Assembly (NCBI GenBank): GCA_016779565.1
Contig: JADHNJ010000003.1
Span: 23,570 to 87,569 of the forward strand
DNA: 64,000 nt
Reading direction: 5' to 3'
DNA from: Pseudomonadales bacterium
GTDB taxonomy: Bacteria; Pseudomonadota; Gammaproteobacteria; Pseudomonadales; Azotimanducaceae
The notes below the pieces were generated by a model. That model did not search any database. It was not told the origin of the DNA and saw only the letters and a list, made by a program, of their open reading frames with translations. Positions within the stretch are counted from its first letter, which is position 1, and each line of letters starts with the position of its first letter. Of this stretch, positions 1-10,127 are shown piece after piece. The position numbers and the translations under genes were made by a program.

Positions 1-1182
1 AACAACGCTCGGATGCACCGCCTGTAACGCGGACAAAACAGCAAGCCGGTCCTCTGAGACGTCTTGTTGACCTAGCAACCTAGCCGCCTCCTTCGGGTGG
101 GGTGTCAACACGACGTTCGATCTCGGAAGGGCGGTTCCGGCCTGAAGATTGAGCGCGTCAGCATCTAGAACCGTTGGTTTCGAGGACCTTAAAACCTGAT
201 TGAGCAAGTTTCGAGCCCACTCGTCTTGACCCAAACCTGGACCAATCACAACTGCATGACATTTTTCCAATAACGCTTCGATGTTTGTGTTGAAGTCGGC
301 GGCACTAAACATCGCTTCTGGACACCTTGCGAGCATACTCGAACGATGCGCCGCTTGACTGATGACTGACACTAACCCGGCACCGCTGCGAAGCGCTGCC
401 TCGGTTGCTAATAGACACGCGCCACCAAATCCATTGTTACCGCCAATGATCAACACATGACCGAACTGACCTTTATGAGCAGACGCTGGCCGTTTGGGCA
501 AAGGCTTGCTGGTCAACACTTGAACAGACTCGGCAGAATATTGATCGATAAGCGCGTCAGGCACACCAAGGTCAGCCAGCACAATCTCGCCTGCATTCGC
601 CTGCCCGACACCGTGATAAAGACCCAATTTTGGTACCAAAAAAGTGATCGTTAGCGTGGCTTGTATGCATACCCCGTCGCTCAGCCCTGAATCCGGATGC
701 AATCCGCTTGGCAAATCTAGCGCGACGACAGGACCGTCGGAGCAATTGATTAAACGGATGAGCGATCGATATTCAGCTCTTAAGGGAAAACGAAAGCCCA
801 CGCCCAGCAACGCATCAACTACCAACGTCTCGGCATCTATCTGATCAGGAGGGCTGATAAAGCTCGCCTGACTGGCCTTACAAGCTGTTAATGCTCGGTG
901 ACTGGCCGGCGAGAATTTTTCTGAACCCGCAACCAAAACAACGTTAACGGACCAGCCACGATCGGCTAACATTGTCGCTACCAGTAAACCATCGCCAGCA
1001 TTGTTGCCTGTACCGCACACAATCAATGCCTTCGAATAGCCGTCGAGCCGCGTCGATATCTCGGCTAAAACGCTACGCGCTGCAAGCTTCATCAATGCAT
1101 AACTATCGAGCCCACTATCTTTTGAATAGTGCGCATCAATCGCCTTTACCGCTGCCGCAAGATAGAGTTTCGACGGTATCAT
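1..1182 (-). CDS. nnr: Bifunctional NAD(P)H-hydrate epimerase / ADP-dependent (S)-NAD(P)H-hydrate dehydratase, C-terminus cut by window edge
   Basis: Repairs hydrated NADH/NADPH: the N-terminal YjeF domain epimerises NAD(P)HX and the C-terminal ribokinase-like domain dehydrates it with ADP. The ORF track misses it because the frame runs off the left edge; I read it open from the ATG at 1182 for 394 codons. GTGNNAGDG near residue 60 is the epimerase nucleotide-binding loop. KGQFGHVLIIGG starts the dehydratase domain, and VLTPHPKEAARLLG near the edge is typical of its carbohydrate-kinase fold. Family members are about 500 aa, so roughly 100 residues lie outside. It is divergent from queG, as in the E. 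coli yjeF/yjeS neighbourhood. The several plus-strand ORFs listed here are shadows. Confidence 0.93.
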   Translation of the reverse strand, partial: MIPSKLYLAAAVKAIDAHYSKDSGLDSYALMKLAARSVLAEISTRLDGYSKALIVCGTGNNAGDGLLVATMLADRGWSVNVVLVAGSEKFSPASHRALTACKASQASFISPPDQIDAETLVVDALLGVGFRFPLRAEYRSLIRLINCSDGPVVALDLPSGLHPDSGLSDGVCIQATLTITFLVPKLGLYHGVGQANAGEIVLADLGVPDALIDQYSAESVQVLTSKPLPKRPASAHKGQFGHVLIIGGNNGFGGACLLATEAALRSGAGLVSVISQAAHRSSMLARCPEAMFSAADFNTNIEALLEKCHAVVIGPGLGQDEWARNLLNQVLRSSKPTVLDADALNLQAGTALPRSNVVLTPHPKEAARLLGQQDVSEDRLAVLSALQAVHPSVV

Positions 1183-1228
1183 AGGGGCCCTGATAAACTT
1201 GCTCTAATGATTATAACCAAACCCGCAC

Positions 1229-2329
1229 ATGGAATTATTCATGTCACTAAGGACGCTACAGGACGACATCTCCCACTGGGCCAATGACCTGGGTTTTTCT
1301 GCCGTGGGGTACGTTACCCTCGGGCCAAGCGATCACGAACAACATCTAAAGCATTGGCTTAGCCAAGAATATCACGGCAGCATGGCCTATATGGCCCAGA
1401 ACATGAACTTGAGGGTCGAGCCATCAGGCCTACTGCCCGGCGCCTTGACTGCCATTACCGTTCGTATGGACTATCTCACCCAAGCCCGAATGGCGCCCGC
1501 CCAAGCCGCGCTCATAAATCCCCGCCAGGGCTATATTGCACAATATGCGCTTGGGCGTGATTACCATAAGGTTATTCGCCAGAAGCTCAAGAAACTTGCC
1601 GAGAAAATTAACGCCGCCACAACTGACCTACCAAACGGGCCCTTCATCAGCAGAGCATGCACCGATAGTGCACCAATTTTGGAAAAACGTCTCGCAGAAC
1701 AATCTGGATTGGGCTGGATCGGAAAGAACACATTGCTCAATGATAAGCAACGAGGCTCTTGGTGCGTCATTGGCGAACTACTTACGAACTTACCTTTTTC
1801 GGAGGTTAAACCCGAGAGCGATAACCATTGCGGCAGCTGCCAGCGCTGTCTTGATATTTGCCCCACTAAAGCCTTTGTTGGGCCCTACCAGCTAGACGCT
1901 AGACGTTGCATATCTTACTTAACAATCGAGTCAAAAGCGGCTATTCCGCTCGAATTCCGCGCTGCGATCGGCAATAGAATCTTTGGTTGCGATGACTGCC
2001 AGCTGGTCTGTCCCTGGAATAAATTTGCCGCCCATCAGATCGATCAAGATTTTTCGGCACGGGCGCAATTTAAGTCCCGCTCTTTACTTGAATTGCTGTC
2101 TTGGACCGAAGCTGAATTTCTTACCAATACCGAGGGATCTCCGATTCGTCGGACTGGCTTTGAGGGATGGCGGCGCAATATCGCGGTAGCCTTAGGCAAT
2201 GCGCCTTATGATGAAAACATCGTCAATGCTCTGGAATCGGTTAGGTCCGACGCCAGCGACCTGGTGCGGGAGCATATTGATTGGGCTTTGACAAGGCAAA
2301 TGCAAAAACAAACAGGCTTTAAATCTTAA
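1229..2329 (+). CDS. queG: Epoxyqueuosine reductase
   Basis: Catalyses the last step of queuosine synthesis, the cobalamin-dependent reduction of epoxyqueuosine to queuosine in tRNA wobble positions. Two 4Fe-4S clusters are visible: C201, C204, C207 and C211 in [12 protein letters not shown], and C254, C257 and C261 in CDDCQLVCP. The [10 protein letters not shown] segment (D146) carries the family's proposed catalytic acid. At 366 aa it is close to the E. coli protein (379). The start is uncertain: ATG 1229 or the in-frame ATG at 1241 (MSLRTLQ), and neither has a strong ribosome binding site. The 3' end overlaps orn by 11 bp tail to tail. Confidence 0.95.
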   Translation: MELFMSLRTLQDDISHWANDLGFSAVGYVTLGPSDHEQHLKHWLSQEYHGSMAYMAQNMNLRVEPSGLLPGALTAITVRMDYLTQARMAPAQAALINPRQGYIAQYALGRDYHKVIRQKLKKLAEKINAATTDLPNGPFISRACTDSAPILEKRLAEQSGLGWIGKNTLLNDKQRGSWCVIGELLTNLPFSEVKPESDNHCGSCQRCLDICPTKAFVGPYQLDARRCISYLTIESKAAIPLEFRAAIGNRIFGCDDCQLVCPWNKFAAHQIDQDFSARAQFKSRSLLELLSWTEAEFLTNTEGSPIRRTGFEGWRRNIAVALGNAPYDENIVNALESVRSDASDLVREHIDWALTRQMQKQTGFKS

Positions 2330-2864
2330 GCACGTGCTCGCGATAGACTTTCAATTCATCGATTGATTCACGGATGTCGTCCAACGCTCGATGCTTGCCC
2401 TGTTTTATCACTAAGTCCATGATCTCTGGCTTCCAACGCATGACCAAAACCTTAATCGCGCTAACATCTAGGTTTCGGTAGTGAAAAAACTCACCCAGGA
2501 TTGGCATGTGCCGATCAATGAATCGACGGTCTTGGCCGATACTGTTGCCACATAAGGGCGAATCTCTCGGGCCAACATAGTCTTGTAGGAATGCCAAAGT
2601 TTCTGCTTCTGCCATTGCCTCAGTCGTCTTCGACGCCAACACGCGTGCTGTTAGGCCGGATTCTCCGTGATGTTGGGTATTCCATTCGTCCATTTGTGCC
2701 ATACGCTCTTCAGACTGGTGAATTGTCAAGCAGGGGCCCTCTGCAATGATATTCAACTGCACATCGGTAACGATGGTTGCCATTTCTAAAATCAGATCAT
2801 TATCGGGATCTAAACCCGTCATTTCCATATCGATCCAAACCAGATTATTCGAGTCTACAGCCAT
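2319..2864 (-). CDS. orn: Oligoribonuclease (3'-5' exonuclease of short RNA)
   Basis: Degrades 2-5 nt RNA fragments, including pGpG from cyclic-di-GMP turnover, to mononucleotides in the cytoplasm; essential in many gammaproteobacteria. It is a DEDDh exonuclease: D12 and E14 sit in [10 protein letters not shown], and the HRALDDI motif near the C-terminus gives the catalytic His and the last Asp. The length, 181 aa, is standard. An AAGGAAG ribosome binding site precedes the ATG. In E. coli rsgA lies between orn and psd; here the 222-bp divergent gap to psd holds no gene I can recognise. Confidence 0.96.
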   Translation of the reverse strand: MAVDSNNLVWIDMEMTGLDPDNDLILEMATIVTDVQLNIIAEGPCLTIHQSEERMAQMDEWNTQHHGESGLTARVLASKTTEAMAEAETLAFLQDYVGPRDSPLCGNSIGQDRRFIDRHMPILGEFFHYRNLDVSAIKVLVMRWKPEIMDLVIKQGKHRALDDIRESIDELKVYREHVLKI

Positions 2865-3086
2865 GGGAACTTCCTTTTTGCCTCTATTATTGTTGCAAAC
2901 CGCGCTTCAAAAATTCTATTTAAACCCGTCTAAAGCCAAAATACGAGTAACATCAATGCTCAGCAGAGGCCGAATCTGTGATAAAACAATCGCTGCTAAG
3001 AGCGCCCAAGGTTACTGATTACAGTACATCTCGGCCAAGCCACGCAAACTTACAACTGACGCCCTTATGCAATTAACAGGCTTTCT

Positions 3087-3890
3087 ATGACTCGAATCTT
3101 TGTTTGGCTGCAATATCTGCTTCCCCAGCATTTGCTATCTCGTCTAATCGGATACTTCGCTGCCAGTCAAATAAACTGGCTGAAGCAAGGTCTAATTCGC
3201 ATTTTTGCAGGTGTCTACCGAGTCGATTGGCAAATCGCGGCGAGACAGTCACCAAAAGAATTTGTGTCGTTTAACGATTTTTTTACGCGAGAACTTTTGC
3301 CCGGCGTGAGACCCATCAGTGGGGCCCTTTGTTGCCCTGCAGATGGCGTAGTGTCGGCCATGGGCCGAATCACCGCGGGTTGCGCCCTGCAAGCTAAGAA
3401 CCATCAGTACCCCATAGAGGCCTTACTTGGCGAGGCATTACCCGAAGCTTTCGTTGACGGCAGTTTTTTGACAATTTATCTAGCGCCCAAGGATTATCAT
3501 CGCGTGCATTTCCCCGCAGCTGGAACATTAACTCATGCCCGGTACGTGCCAGGGGATTTGTTCTCGGTCAACGCTGCGACAACCGAATACGTTCCTGGCC
3601 TGTTCACTCGCAATGAGCGACTCGTGCTTCATGTGAAAAGCTCGACAAGCCAGTATTACTTAATTTTGGTAGGGGCCATGATCGTAGCAGGCATACAACC
3701 TTTTTGGCGGGAAACGCCTTTTGCTGCTCGGCGCCCTGATGAAAAAGTTTTCATCGAAACGATCGTTGAGCAGGGTCAAGAGGCTGGACGATTCTTACTT
3801 GGCTCGACGGCCATCATCATTTCTGACTCTCGCGAACCGTGGCGCACCAACATGGGAACAACTGTAAAGATGGGTCAGGCGCTCGCCTAA
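3087..3890 (+). CDS. psd: Phosphatidylserine decarboxylase proenzyme
   Basis: Converts phosphatidylserine to phosphatidylethanolamine at the inner membrane. The proenzyme self-cleaves at the LGST motif (RFLLGSTAIII), where S240 becomes the pyruvoyl cofactor of a small alpha chain of about 28 residues. ADGVVSAMG and DYHRVHFP carry the Asp and His thought to drive autocleavage. The length of 267 aa is slightly shorter than the roughly 285-320 aa usual in Proteobacteria. The N-terminus aligns with E. coli Psd from this ATG. A 7-codon ATG frame (3067-3090) ends in an ATGA overlap with the start but lacks a ribosome binding site, so I treat it as chance. Confidence 0.95.
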   Translation: MTRIFVWLQYLLPQHLLSRLIGYFAASQINWLKQGLIRIFAGVYRVDWQIAARQSPKEFVSFNDFFTRELLPGVRPISGALCCPADGVVSAMGRITAGCALQAKNHQYPIEALLGEALPEAFVDGSFLTIYLAPKDYHRVHFPAAGTLTHARYVPGDLFSVNAATTEYVPGLFTRNERLVLHVKSSTSQYYLILVGAMIVAGIQPFWRETPFAARRPDEKVFIETIVEQGQEAGRFLLGSTAIIISDSREPWRTNMGTTVKMGQALA

Positions 3891-3905
3891 GCTATAGACA
3901 AGAAA

Positions 3906-4874
3906 CTACAAAGACAACTGAACTTCGGCGAGCTGGTGCTTTTCAAGCCAGACCATCAGCAGACGATCGAAACCTAGCGCAACACCAGCGCAGGCGGGCA
4001 TCCTAGCACTGGCGTTAACAAAAGCTTTATCGATCTCAATATGAGACAACCCTCGACGCTTCCGCTGTTCGTTGGCAAGCGCGCCACGGTGGTTGATCTC
4101 CACCACATCTCTTAGCTCCTCATAGCCGTTGGCAAGTTCTACACCCTGCCAATACAGTTCAAACCGACTCGCTGTTTGGCGATCGTTATCAATGACAGCC
4201 AGCGCAGACTGGCATAAAGGAAATTCTGTTAAGAAATAAACGGGCGGTAGGGTCGGTTCTAGCACTTGCTTAAAAAGGAAATCTAAACAATCAGACTTAA
4301 ACAAACTGTCGTCAATAAATACTAGGTGTTCAACATCAACGTCTTCGGATCGTACCATTTCCCAAAGCGCGGCCGACGACAAGTCGTCTGGTTTTTCATT
4401 GAAGGTTTCAATAAAAATTTGTTGGAATGACACCTTTGGAATTCCAGCCTTTCGGCATTCAGCCCATAGCGACGGTGGCTCAGGTAACGCATCGAGCAGC
4501 TGCTCAACTTCTTCCATTAGGTCGACCAACGAAAAGTCTGGTCGATACCATTCAAGCATTAAAAACTCTGGATTGTGGTTTCGCCCAATATCCCCTGCCC
4601 GAAACGCTGGAGTGATCTCAAACACAGGTTGACGGTATTCTGCAAGCACACGCTTTAGGGCATATTCAGGCGATGTCTGGAGGAATTGCTGGCCCTGATC
4701 TGTTGCGACAACGAAGCTCGCCAAATGTGGATCGAAGGATGCCGCTGAATACAAGCTCGGCGTTGTCACTTCGGTGACATGGCGTGCTTCAAAAAAACCT
4801 CTTATTTCACTAAGTATTTGGCTGCGACGGATGATCACGTCCCAGGCCGGCATTTTAGTAGACGCCGTTTTCAA
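3906..4874 (-). CDS. epmA: Elongation factor P--beta-lysine ligase (LysRS-like)
   Basis: Class II aminoacyl-tRNA synthetase paralogue of the LysRS catalytic core (GenX/PoxA/YjeA) that attaches (R)-beta-lysine to a lysine of EF-P instead of charging tRNA. At 322 aa it matches E. coli EpmA (325) and lacks the LysRS anticodon-binding domain. Class II motif 2 is visible in FEITPAFRAGDIG, with NPEFLMLEWY after it, and motif 3 is GVALGFDRLLM at the C-terminus. It begins 2 bp after efp on the same strand, so enzyme and substrate are probably co-transcribed. The partner lysine 2,3-aminomutase EpmB is not in this window. Confidence 0.95.
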   Translation of the reverse strand: MKTASTKMPAWDVIIRRSQILSEIRGFFEARHVTEVTTPSLYSAASFDPHLASFVVATDQGQQFLQTSPEYALKRVLAEYRQPVFEITPAFRAGDIGRNHNPEFLMLEWYRPDFSLVDLMEEVEQLLDALPEPPSLWAECRKAGIPKVSFQQIFIETFNEKPDDLSSAALWEMVRSEDVDVEHLVFIDDSLFKSDCLDFLFKQVLEPTLPPVYFLTEFPLCQSALAVIDNDRQTASRFELYWQGVELANGYEELRDVVEINHRGALANEQRKRRGLSHIEIDKAFVNASARMPACAGVALGFDRLLMVWLEKHQLAEVQLSL

Positions 4875-4876
4875 AA

Positions 4877-5452
4877 TTAATTGCTTTTACTTCTGCCTTG
4901 ATATTCTCCCGTCCGAGTGTCGACTCGAATCTGCTCACCTATATTGATAAACAGCGGCACTTTAACCACCGCGCCGGTTGTTAATGTTGCAGGTTTAGAG
5001 CCACCAGTTGCAGTATCGCCTTTCAAACCTGGGTCTGTTTCAACGATTTCAAGGTCAACAAAATTTGGCGCTTGAACAAGGATTGGCACATCGTTCCACA
5101 ATGTGACTGTGCAACGACTATTTTCTTTGAGCCAATTCATAGCATCCGCTACCGCCGTTTTGTCAGCTGCAATCTGCTCAAAACTGTCGTCGGTTTTCAT
5201 GAAGTGCCAATACTCGCCGTCGGAGTACATGTACTCCATCTCATATTCCATCACGTCGGCGCCTTCTAGGCTTTCCCCTGACTTAAACGTTCGCTCCCAG
5301 ACGCGACCAGTCTTTAGGTTTTTCAATCGCACCCGATTAAAGGCCTGGCCTTTGCCCGGTTTAACAAACTCATTCTCTACAATGCTACAAGGATCGCCCT
5401 CAAGCAGCACTTTGAGCCCTGACTTAAATTCATTGGTCGAAAAAGTACCCAT
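4877..5452 (-). CDS. efp: Translation elongation factor P
   Basis: Binds between the ribosomal P and E sites and rescues ribosomes stalled on polyproline. At 191 aa it has the usual three-domain size (E. coli 188). The modified residue is present: KPGKGQAF with K34 at the tip of domain I, so it is of the lysine type modified by EpmA, not the arginine type modified by EarP. It is the first gene of an efp-epmA pair. The 85-bp gap to serB holds no obvious intrinsic terminator. Confidence 0.97.
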   Translation of the reverse strand: MGTFSTNEFKSGLKVLLEGDPCSIVENEFVKPGKGQAFNRVRLKNLKTGRVWERTFKSGESLEGADVMEYEMEYMYSDGEYWHFMKTDDSFEQIAADKTAVADAMNWLKENSRCTVTLWNDVPILVQAPNFVDLEIVETDPGLKGDTATGGSKPATLTTGAVVKVPLFINIGEQIRVDTRTGEYQGRSKSN

Positions 5453-5537
5453 ACAGTCCTCTTTTTATTCCCGCGGTTATGTGCTCTCGGCTCGCTAGTT
5501 TACCGAGATTCCTGGTGTTAAGGCTAATTCACTCGAC

Positions 5538-6740
5538 TTAACTCAGCTGTTCATGATCTTTGATGCCCAACAAATACAAAATACTATCGATGCCTAAGGT
5601 AGAAATTGCATGACTCGATCGCGCTCTCACGATCTCTTTGGCGTGATAGGCGATGCCAAGGCCAGCCGCTCCAAGCATCTCTAAATCGTTAGCACCATCA
5701 CCGACGGCAATCGTTTGACTCATAGAAATTGCTTCTCTTTGAGCCAGCTCCGTCAGCGTCTGGGCCTTGCCTTTAGCGTCCATAATGGGTGCCAATACCT
5801 GACCCGACAAATAGCCATCGATCACTTCTAAACGATTTGCAAATACATAATCGACGCCCAACTCTGCTTGCAGAACATGACCAAAATAATCAAAGCCACC
5901 AGAAATTATCGCGGTTTTGTAACCTAGGCGCTTTAGGGTCGCAAATAGCACCTCAACACCTTCGGTAAGCGGCAATTTTTCAGCAATGTCAGCAAGCGTC
6001 GACGCCTTAAGTCCCTTGAGCAAGGCGACCCGAGCGCGAAGACTGGATGCAAAGTCCATTTGCCCTGACATTGCCGCTTCGGTAATCGCTTTGACTTCCT
6101 GCCCAACGCCAGCACACTCGGCAAGCTCATCGATCACTTCTGTTTCGATGAGCGTAGAATCCATATCAAAAGCGATCAATCTACGGTGCCGCCTGAAAAT
6201 GCCGTCCTCTTGAATCGCAACATCTAACGCAAGATCCGAGGCCAGGGCTATCATTTTTTTTCTAAACTCTGCACTCGCGCTCCCTCGTAGGGACCACTCT
6301 AGACAGGCTCTGGTTGGGGCTGACATAGGTGCAAGCGGGACTCGGCCGGAGAGTCGGGAAATGTGGTCAATATTCAAACCTTCCAAAGTGACCGCCTCAG
6401 ACAACGTGGCCAGCTGATCCGCGGTAATGCTCCTGCCAAGTATCGTTAAGATCGTGCGCTGCTGACCTTGTTTAGCCACCCAGTCTTCATATTCAGAATC
6501 CAACACAGGTGTCATCGCAACGGACAAGCCCTCGTCGATTAAAAGCGCTTGCAATGCCGTCAAGTGGGGTTGCCGCACCTGGGGAAACCGCACCAAGATC
6601 CCAAGGGTAAGATAATCATGGATCACCGATTGCCCCATATCTAACACCTGGACACCGGCGTCAGCCAGTTGCTTCGTCAGTTTAGCGGTAAGGCCAGGCC
6701 GGTCTCGTCCGGTCACATTGATTAAGGTGATTTGATGCAT
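5538..6740 (-). CDS. serB: Phosphoserine phosphatase with N-terminal ACT domain
   Basis: Last step of serine synthesis, dephosphorylating O-phospho-L-serine. The N-terminus is ACT-like (ITLINVTGRDRPGLTAKL), with a second ACT-like half around 95-175. The HAD domain starts at FDMDSTLIETEVIDELA, with nucleophile D192 and acid/base D194; motif II/III (IISGGFDYF) and motif IV (VGDGANDLEML) follow. At 400 aa it resembles Pseudomonas SerB, not the shorter 322-aa E. coli form. It is divergent from the AhpA-like gene, as serB and smp are in E. coli. Confidence 0.96.
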   Translation of the reverse strand: MHQITLINVTGRDRPGLTAKLTKQLADAGVQVLDMGQSVIHDYLTLGILVRFPQVRQPHLTALQALLIDEGLSVAMTPVLDSEYEDWVAKQGQQRTILTILGRSITADQLATLSEAVTLEGLNIDHISRLSGRVPLAPMSAPTRACLEWSLRGSASAEFRKKMIALASDLALDVAIQEDGIFRRHRRLIAFDMDSTLIETEVIDELAECAGVGQEVKAITEAAMSGQMDFASSLRARVALLKGLKASTLADIAEKLPLTEGVEVLFATLKRLGYKTAIISGGFDYFGHVLQAELGVDYVFANRLEVIDGYLSGQVLAPIMDAKGKAQTLTELAQREAISMSQTIAVGDGANDLEMLGAAGLGIAYHAKEIVRARSSHAISTLGIDSILYLLGIKDHEQLS

Positions 6741-6792
6741 GGGCTAGCGAATTTTAATTTAACTCACCTATTATCCCGCAAATAAACAAGCG

Positions 6793-6823
6793 GTGACAGC
6801 CAATCAACGAGATACGGTATACT
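6793..6823 (+). promoter_or_regulatory. Candidate sigma-70 promoter for the AhpA-like gene
   Basis: TATACT at 6818-6823 is a good -10 box, with gTGACA at 6793-6798 as a possible -35. The spacer of 19 bp is longer than ideal. It lies about 30 bp upstream of the ATG in the serB/ahpA divergent gap. Confidence 0.4.
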
Positions 6824-6851
6824 CGGCGTACGCAACCACTCGTCGGTCTTC

Positions 6852-7877
6852 ATGTTCAAACTGCGCTTTCGCCTCGTGGCGCTCATTGTTGTGCCTTTTA
6901 TCTCCATGACTTTACTGCTCATGATGATCTATCTGGATCAAGTATCGCGGCACCTAGAAGCGGCGCAATACGATTTCCAGCAAACACTGCTCTCAACAAA
7001 AATCTCGGATGCCAGTCGATATCTCAGCGCTTCAGACTATGTGGCGCTTGCAGCGATATTGGATGACTTAACGCTCGCCGCCGGAAGTGGTAGAGCTGAA
7101 GTGCAAGATTCAGAGGGCACAATTATTTTGGGAAGCGGCGACGTTTCGCTTGTCCAAAATGTCATTCGAATGCGGCTCAGCCATGAGGGAAAAATCCTAG
7201 GCTCTCTGGTTTTTGAGCTTGATGGCACCGAGACAGCTGCTCGGATTCAGGCGTTACTGTTCGGCACCTTGGTGACGATCACCCTTGTCATGATCGCCTT
7301 GGTGCTGCTCGCGCTACGTTTCGGAGACTTTATTCTGATCTGGCTAAGCCTCGATCTACCCGCTCAGAAGCGCCAAGATCAATCTCATTCTCAGTCAGCA
7401 GACCTTACATCTAACAGCGACTTTGTCGCGATGATAGCCATGAAGGTGCATCCACCGAGGTTAGCGCCAGTTCAACAATTGAGAGCGATTGCAGCAGCCC
7501 AAGGCGGCATTTTAAAGGAACTTGCACCCGGTGAGTTTGAGCTAAATTTCGCAAAAGGCTCACCTGACGTGCTTGCCATCGAGTATTGTAAACGGGTCGA
7601 ACCGCTGATCTCTGACATCGCTGGTTTAAACGTCCGGTGGGCCATCGGCATGGGCGAGGCGCAGGCAAGCGTAACGCTTGGCAAGAGAACGCGTTTTCTA
7701 GCATCGCTCAGTCAGGGCAGCCTAGTCCTCGAAGCTCCAACCCTAGCCCTTATTGAGCAGGCCCTCGTCGCTACGTCCATGACGCCTAGACCAATGGTAT
7801 CTGCACTGGCATCAGACCTAGCGCTCTTTACCCTTGATATCGATAAAGATGTGCGAGGCGATGTCTCAACGATTTAA
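6852..7877 (+). CDS. AhpA/Smp (YtjB)-family membrane protein
   Basis: Integral membrane protein next to serB, the position taken by smp/ytjB in E. coli and by an AhpA-like gene in Pseudomonas. A first membrane helix lies at about residues 5-28 and a second at about 135-157 ([21 protein letters not shown]). The roughly 100-residue periplasmic loop between them and the cytoplasmic C-terminal region give a sensor-like topology, but no kinase or cyclase motif is visible. Function is poorly known. Family assignment rests on topology, length (341 aa) and synteny. The last 12 bp overlap the 3' end of parC tail to tail. Confidence 0.75.
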   Translation: MFKLRFRLVALIVVPFISMTLLLMMIYLDQVSRHLEAAQYDFQQTLLSTKISDASRYLSASDYVALAAILDDLTLAAGSGRAEVQDSEGTIILGSGDVSLVQNVIRMRLSHEGKILGSLVFELDGTETAARIQALLFGTLVTITLVMIALVLLALRFGDFILIWLSLDLPAQKRQDQSHSQSADLTSNSDFVAMIAMKVHPPRLAPVQQLRAIAAAQGGILKELAPGEFELNFAKGSPDVLAIEYCKRVEPLISDIAGLNVRWAIGMGEAQASVTLGKRTRFLASLSQGSLVLEAPTLALIEQALVATSMTPRPMVSALASDLALFTLDIDKDVRGDVSTI

Positions 7878-10112
7878 CTCGACTCGATCCACCTTCTGAA
7901 AACCTCGCGGAAGTTTCAATCCCCGTCGCGCACGCTCACCACGATAGTGCGTTAACTCTTTGAGCGTCAAATGAATAAAGCGCTTGCCGGAAAATACTGT
8001 AATGCTGTCTTTCTCAGAAAACACCAATACATGGGCCATCACTTCTTCTCGACTTTTGACCGCCCCACTTGGGATATTAATAATTTTATTACCTTTGCCT
8101 CGGCCGAGTTCGGGTAAATCCCGGGCAGGGAAAATCAGCAGCCGGCCCTGACTGGTAAAGGCGGCGATCAGTTGGGTTTCCAGGTCCTCGATCTCGCATG
8201 CAGGCAGTGAAGCCGCGCCCGGCGGTACGCTTAAATAAGATTTACCGGCTTTATTCTTGCTCACCATATCCTCGACTCGGCCAATAAACCCATAGCCTGC
8301 ATCGCTCGCAATCAAATACTTTTGCGTAAGGTCATCGAGAATTATCCCCGTGAAGCGACTACCTGCAGGGGGATTTATTCTGCCAGTAAGAGGCTCGCCT
8401 TGACCCCGAGCAGATGGCAGCGTGTGGGCGGCCAACGCATAACTTCGGCCTGTGCTGTCAAAAAATACCGCTGTTTGATTAGATTTTCCTGGCGCAGAGG
8501 CTAAGTAGGCATCCCCAGTGCGATAGCTAAGTTCCTCTACCTTAACCTCATGCCCTTTAGCAGCTCTGACCCAACCATTTTGCGACAACACAACGGTAAT
8601 TGGATCACTCGTCAAAAGATCTCGCTCAGAGAACGCTTTCGCCTCAGGACGTGCAACAATCTCCGAGCGCCGCGCATCTCCAAAAATCTCTGCATCGGCG
8701 AGTAATTCTTTTTTAATCAATGTTCTAAGGCGGGCTTTGGATCCAATGGTCTGCTCCAGCGTCTTACGCTCTTCTGCCAATGCTTCTTGCTCACCCTTAA
8801 TTTTTATTTCTTCTAATTTGGCAAGCTGCCGTAACCTTAAATCGAGGATCGCCTCTGCCTGTCGATCGCTTAACTCAAATCGGGTCATTAACGCCTGCTT
8901 CGGCTTTTCTTCCGTTCGGATAATCTCAATGACATCATCGATATTTAAAAAGGCAACCATCAAGCCTTCAAGAATATGCAGCCGATCTAAAATTCGCTCT
9001 AGTCTAAATTGCAGCCTTTTTAGGACTGTTTCCTGACGATAGGTCAGCCACTGGCTAAGCAGTTCTTTAAGCGAACAGACCCCAGGCCGGCCGCTCAGCT
9101 GAATAACGTTCTGATTGATCCGATAGGTTCTCTCAAGATCTGTAGTTGCAAATAAATGCGCCATAAGCGCGGACAAATCAACCCGATTGCTGCGCGGCAC
9201 AATAACGATACGGGTAGGATTTTCGTGATCCGATTCGTCACGCAAATCCACGACCATCGGCAACTTTTTAGCCTGCATTTGGCTCGCGATCTGCTCAAGA
9301 ATCTTCGTCCCTGACACTTGGTAAGGAAGCGCTTCAATCACGATTTCGCCGGCTTCAACTGCGAAAACCGCCCGAGCACGCACCGAGCCTCTGCCCGTCT
9401 CATAGGTATCCTGGATTTCTGCCGGAGTAGAAATAATTTCCGCGCCAGTTGGAAAATCTGGTCCTTTGATATGGGTCATCAAATCCGCAACCGAAGCCTT
9501 GGGTGAATCAAGCAAATGTACACATGCGCTGACAATTTCATTGAGATTGTGGGGCAAGATATCGGTTGCCATACCCACAGCAATGCCCGTACCGCCGTTT
9601 AACAGAAGGTTAGGTAGACGCGCGGGCAAAACCACCGGCTCTTCCATGGTGCCATCAAAATTAGCAATCCATTCAACGGTCCCCTGACCGAGCTCGGAGA
9701 GCAGCACTTTTGAATACTGCGTGAGCTTGGATTCGGTATACCGCATCGCAGCATAGGATTTAGGGTCATCCGGCGAGCCCCAATTGCCTTGTCCATCCAC
9801 TAACGGATAACGGTAAGTGAAGTTTTGTGCCATCAAAACCATGGCTTCATAACTGGCAGAGTCCCCATGCGGATGGTACTTACCAATAACGTCGCCAATG
9901 GTCCTAGCCGATTTCATGTATTTTGCATCGGCGGTCAGCCTGAGTTCTGACATCGCGTAAATGATGCGCCTCTGCACCGGCTTTAAACCATCTCCAATGT
10001 GGGGCAGCGCCCGGTCGTTAATCACGTACATCGCGTAATTAAGGTAAGCATTTTCTGTGAACTCAGCTAACGACTGATTTTCGATATTGCCGAGATCGTG
10101 CATCTCACTCAT
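7866..10112 (-). CDS. parC: DNA topoisomerase IV subunit A
   Basis: Breakage-reunion subunit of topoisomerase IV, which decatenates daughter chromosomes together with ParE. The catalytic tyrosine is Y125 in [10 protein letters not shown]. The quinolone-resistance region reads [14 protein letters not shown] with S85 and E89, equivalent to E. coli S80 and E84, so it is of wild-type, drug-susceptible character. The 748-aa length fits ParC (E. coli 752), and the GyrA-box QRRARGG typical of gyrase is absent from the C-terminal domain. It follows parE by 15 bp on the same strand, so parE-parC form an operon. Confidence 0.97.
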   Translation of the reverse strand: MSEMHDLGNIENQSLAEFTENAYLNYAMYVINDRALPHIGDGLKPVQRRIIYAMSELRLTADAKYMKSARTIGDVIGKYHPHGDSASYEAMVLMAQNFTYRYPLVDGQGNWGSPDDPKSYAAMRYTESKLTQYSKVLLSELGQGTVEWIANFDGTMEEPVVLPARLPNLLLNGGTGIAVGMATDILPHNLNEIVSACVHLLDSPKASVADLMTHIKGPDFPTGAEIISTPAEIQDTYETGRGSVRARAVFAVEAGEIVIEALPYQVSGTKILEQIASQMQAKKLPMVVDLRDESDHENPTRIVIVPRSNRVDLSALMAHLFATTDLERTYRINQNVIQLSGRPGVCSLKELLSQWLTYRQETVLKRLQFRLERILDRLHILEGLMVAFLNIDDVIEIIRTEEKPKQALMTRFELSDRQAEAILDLRLRQLAKLEEIKIKGEQEALAEERKTLEQTIGSKARLRTLIKKELLADAEIFGDARRSEIVARPEAKAFSERDLLTSDPITVVLSQNGWVRAAKGHEVKVEELSYRTGDAYLASAPGKSNQTAVFFDSTGRSYALAAHTLPSARGQGEPLTGRINPPAGSRFTGIILDDLTQKYLIASDAGYGFIGRVEDMVSKNKAGKSYLSVPPGAASLPACEIEDLETQLIAAFTSQGRLLIFPARDLPELGRGKGNKIINIPSGAVKSREEVMAHVLVFSEKDSITVFSGKRFIHLTLKELTHYRGERARRGLKLPRGFQKVDRVELNR

Positions 10113-10127
10113 AAAGTTTCCTCAACG

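Noticed and set aside
457-1184. Three plus-strand ORFs of 65-70 aa
   Set aside because: They are antisense shadows of nnr, which is open on the minus strand across the whole interval and carries clear YjeF motifs.
2746-3018. 90-aa plus-strand ORF across the orn start
   Set aside because: Half lies antisense to orn, there is no ribosome binding site, and no family resemblance is seen.
3067-3090. 7-codon ORF overlapping the psd start
   Set aside because: No ribosome binding site. An ATGA overlap from one frame is expected often by chance when the second codon begins with A.
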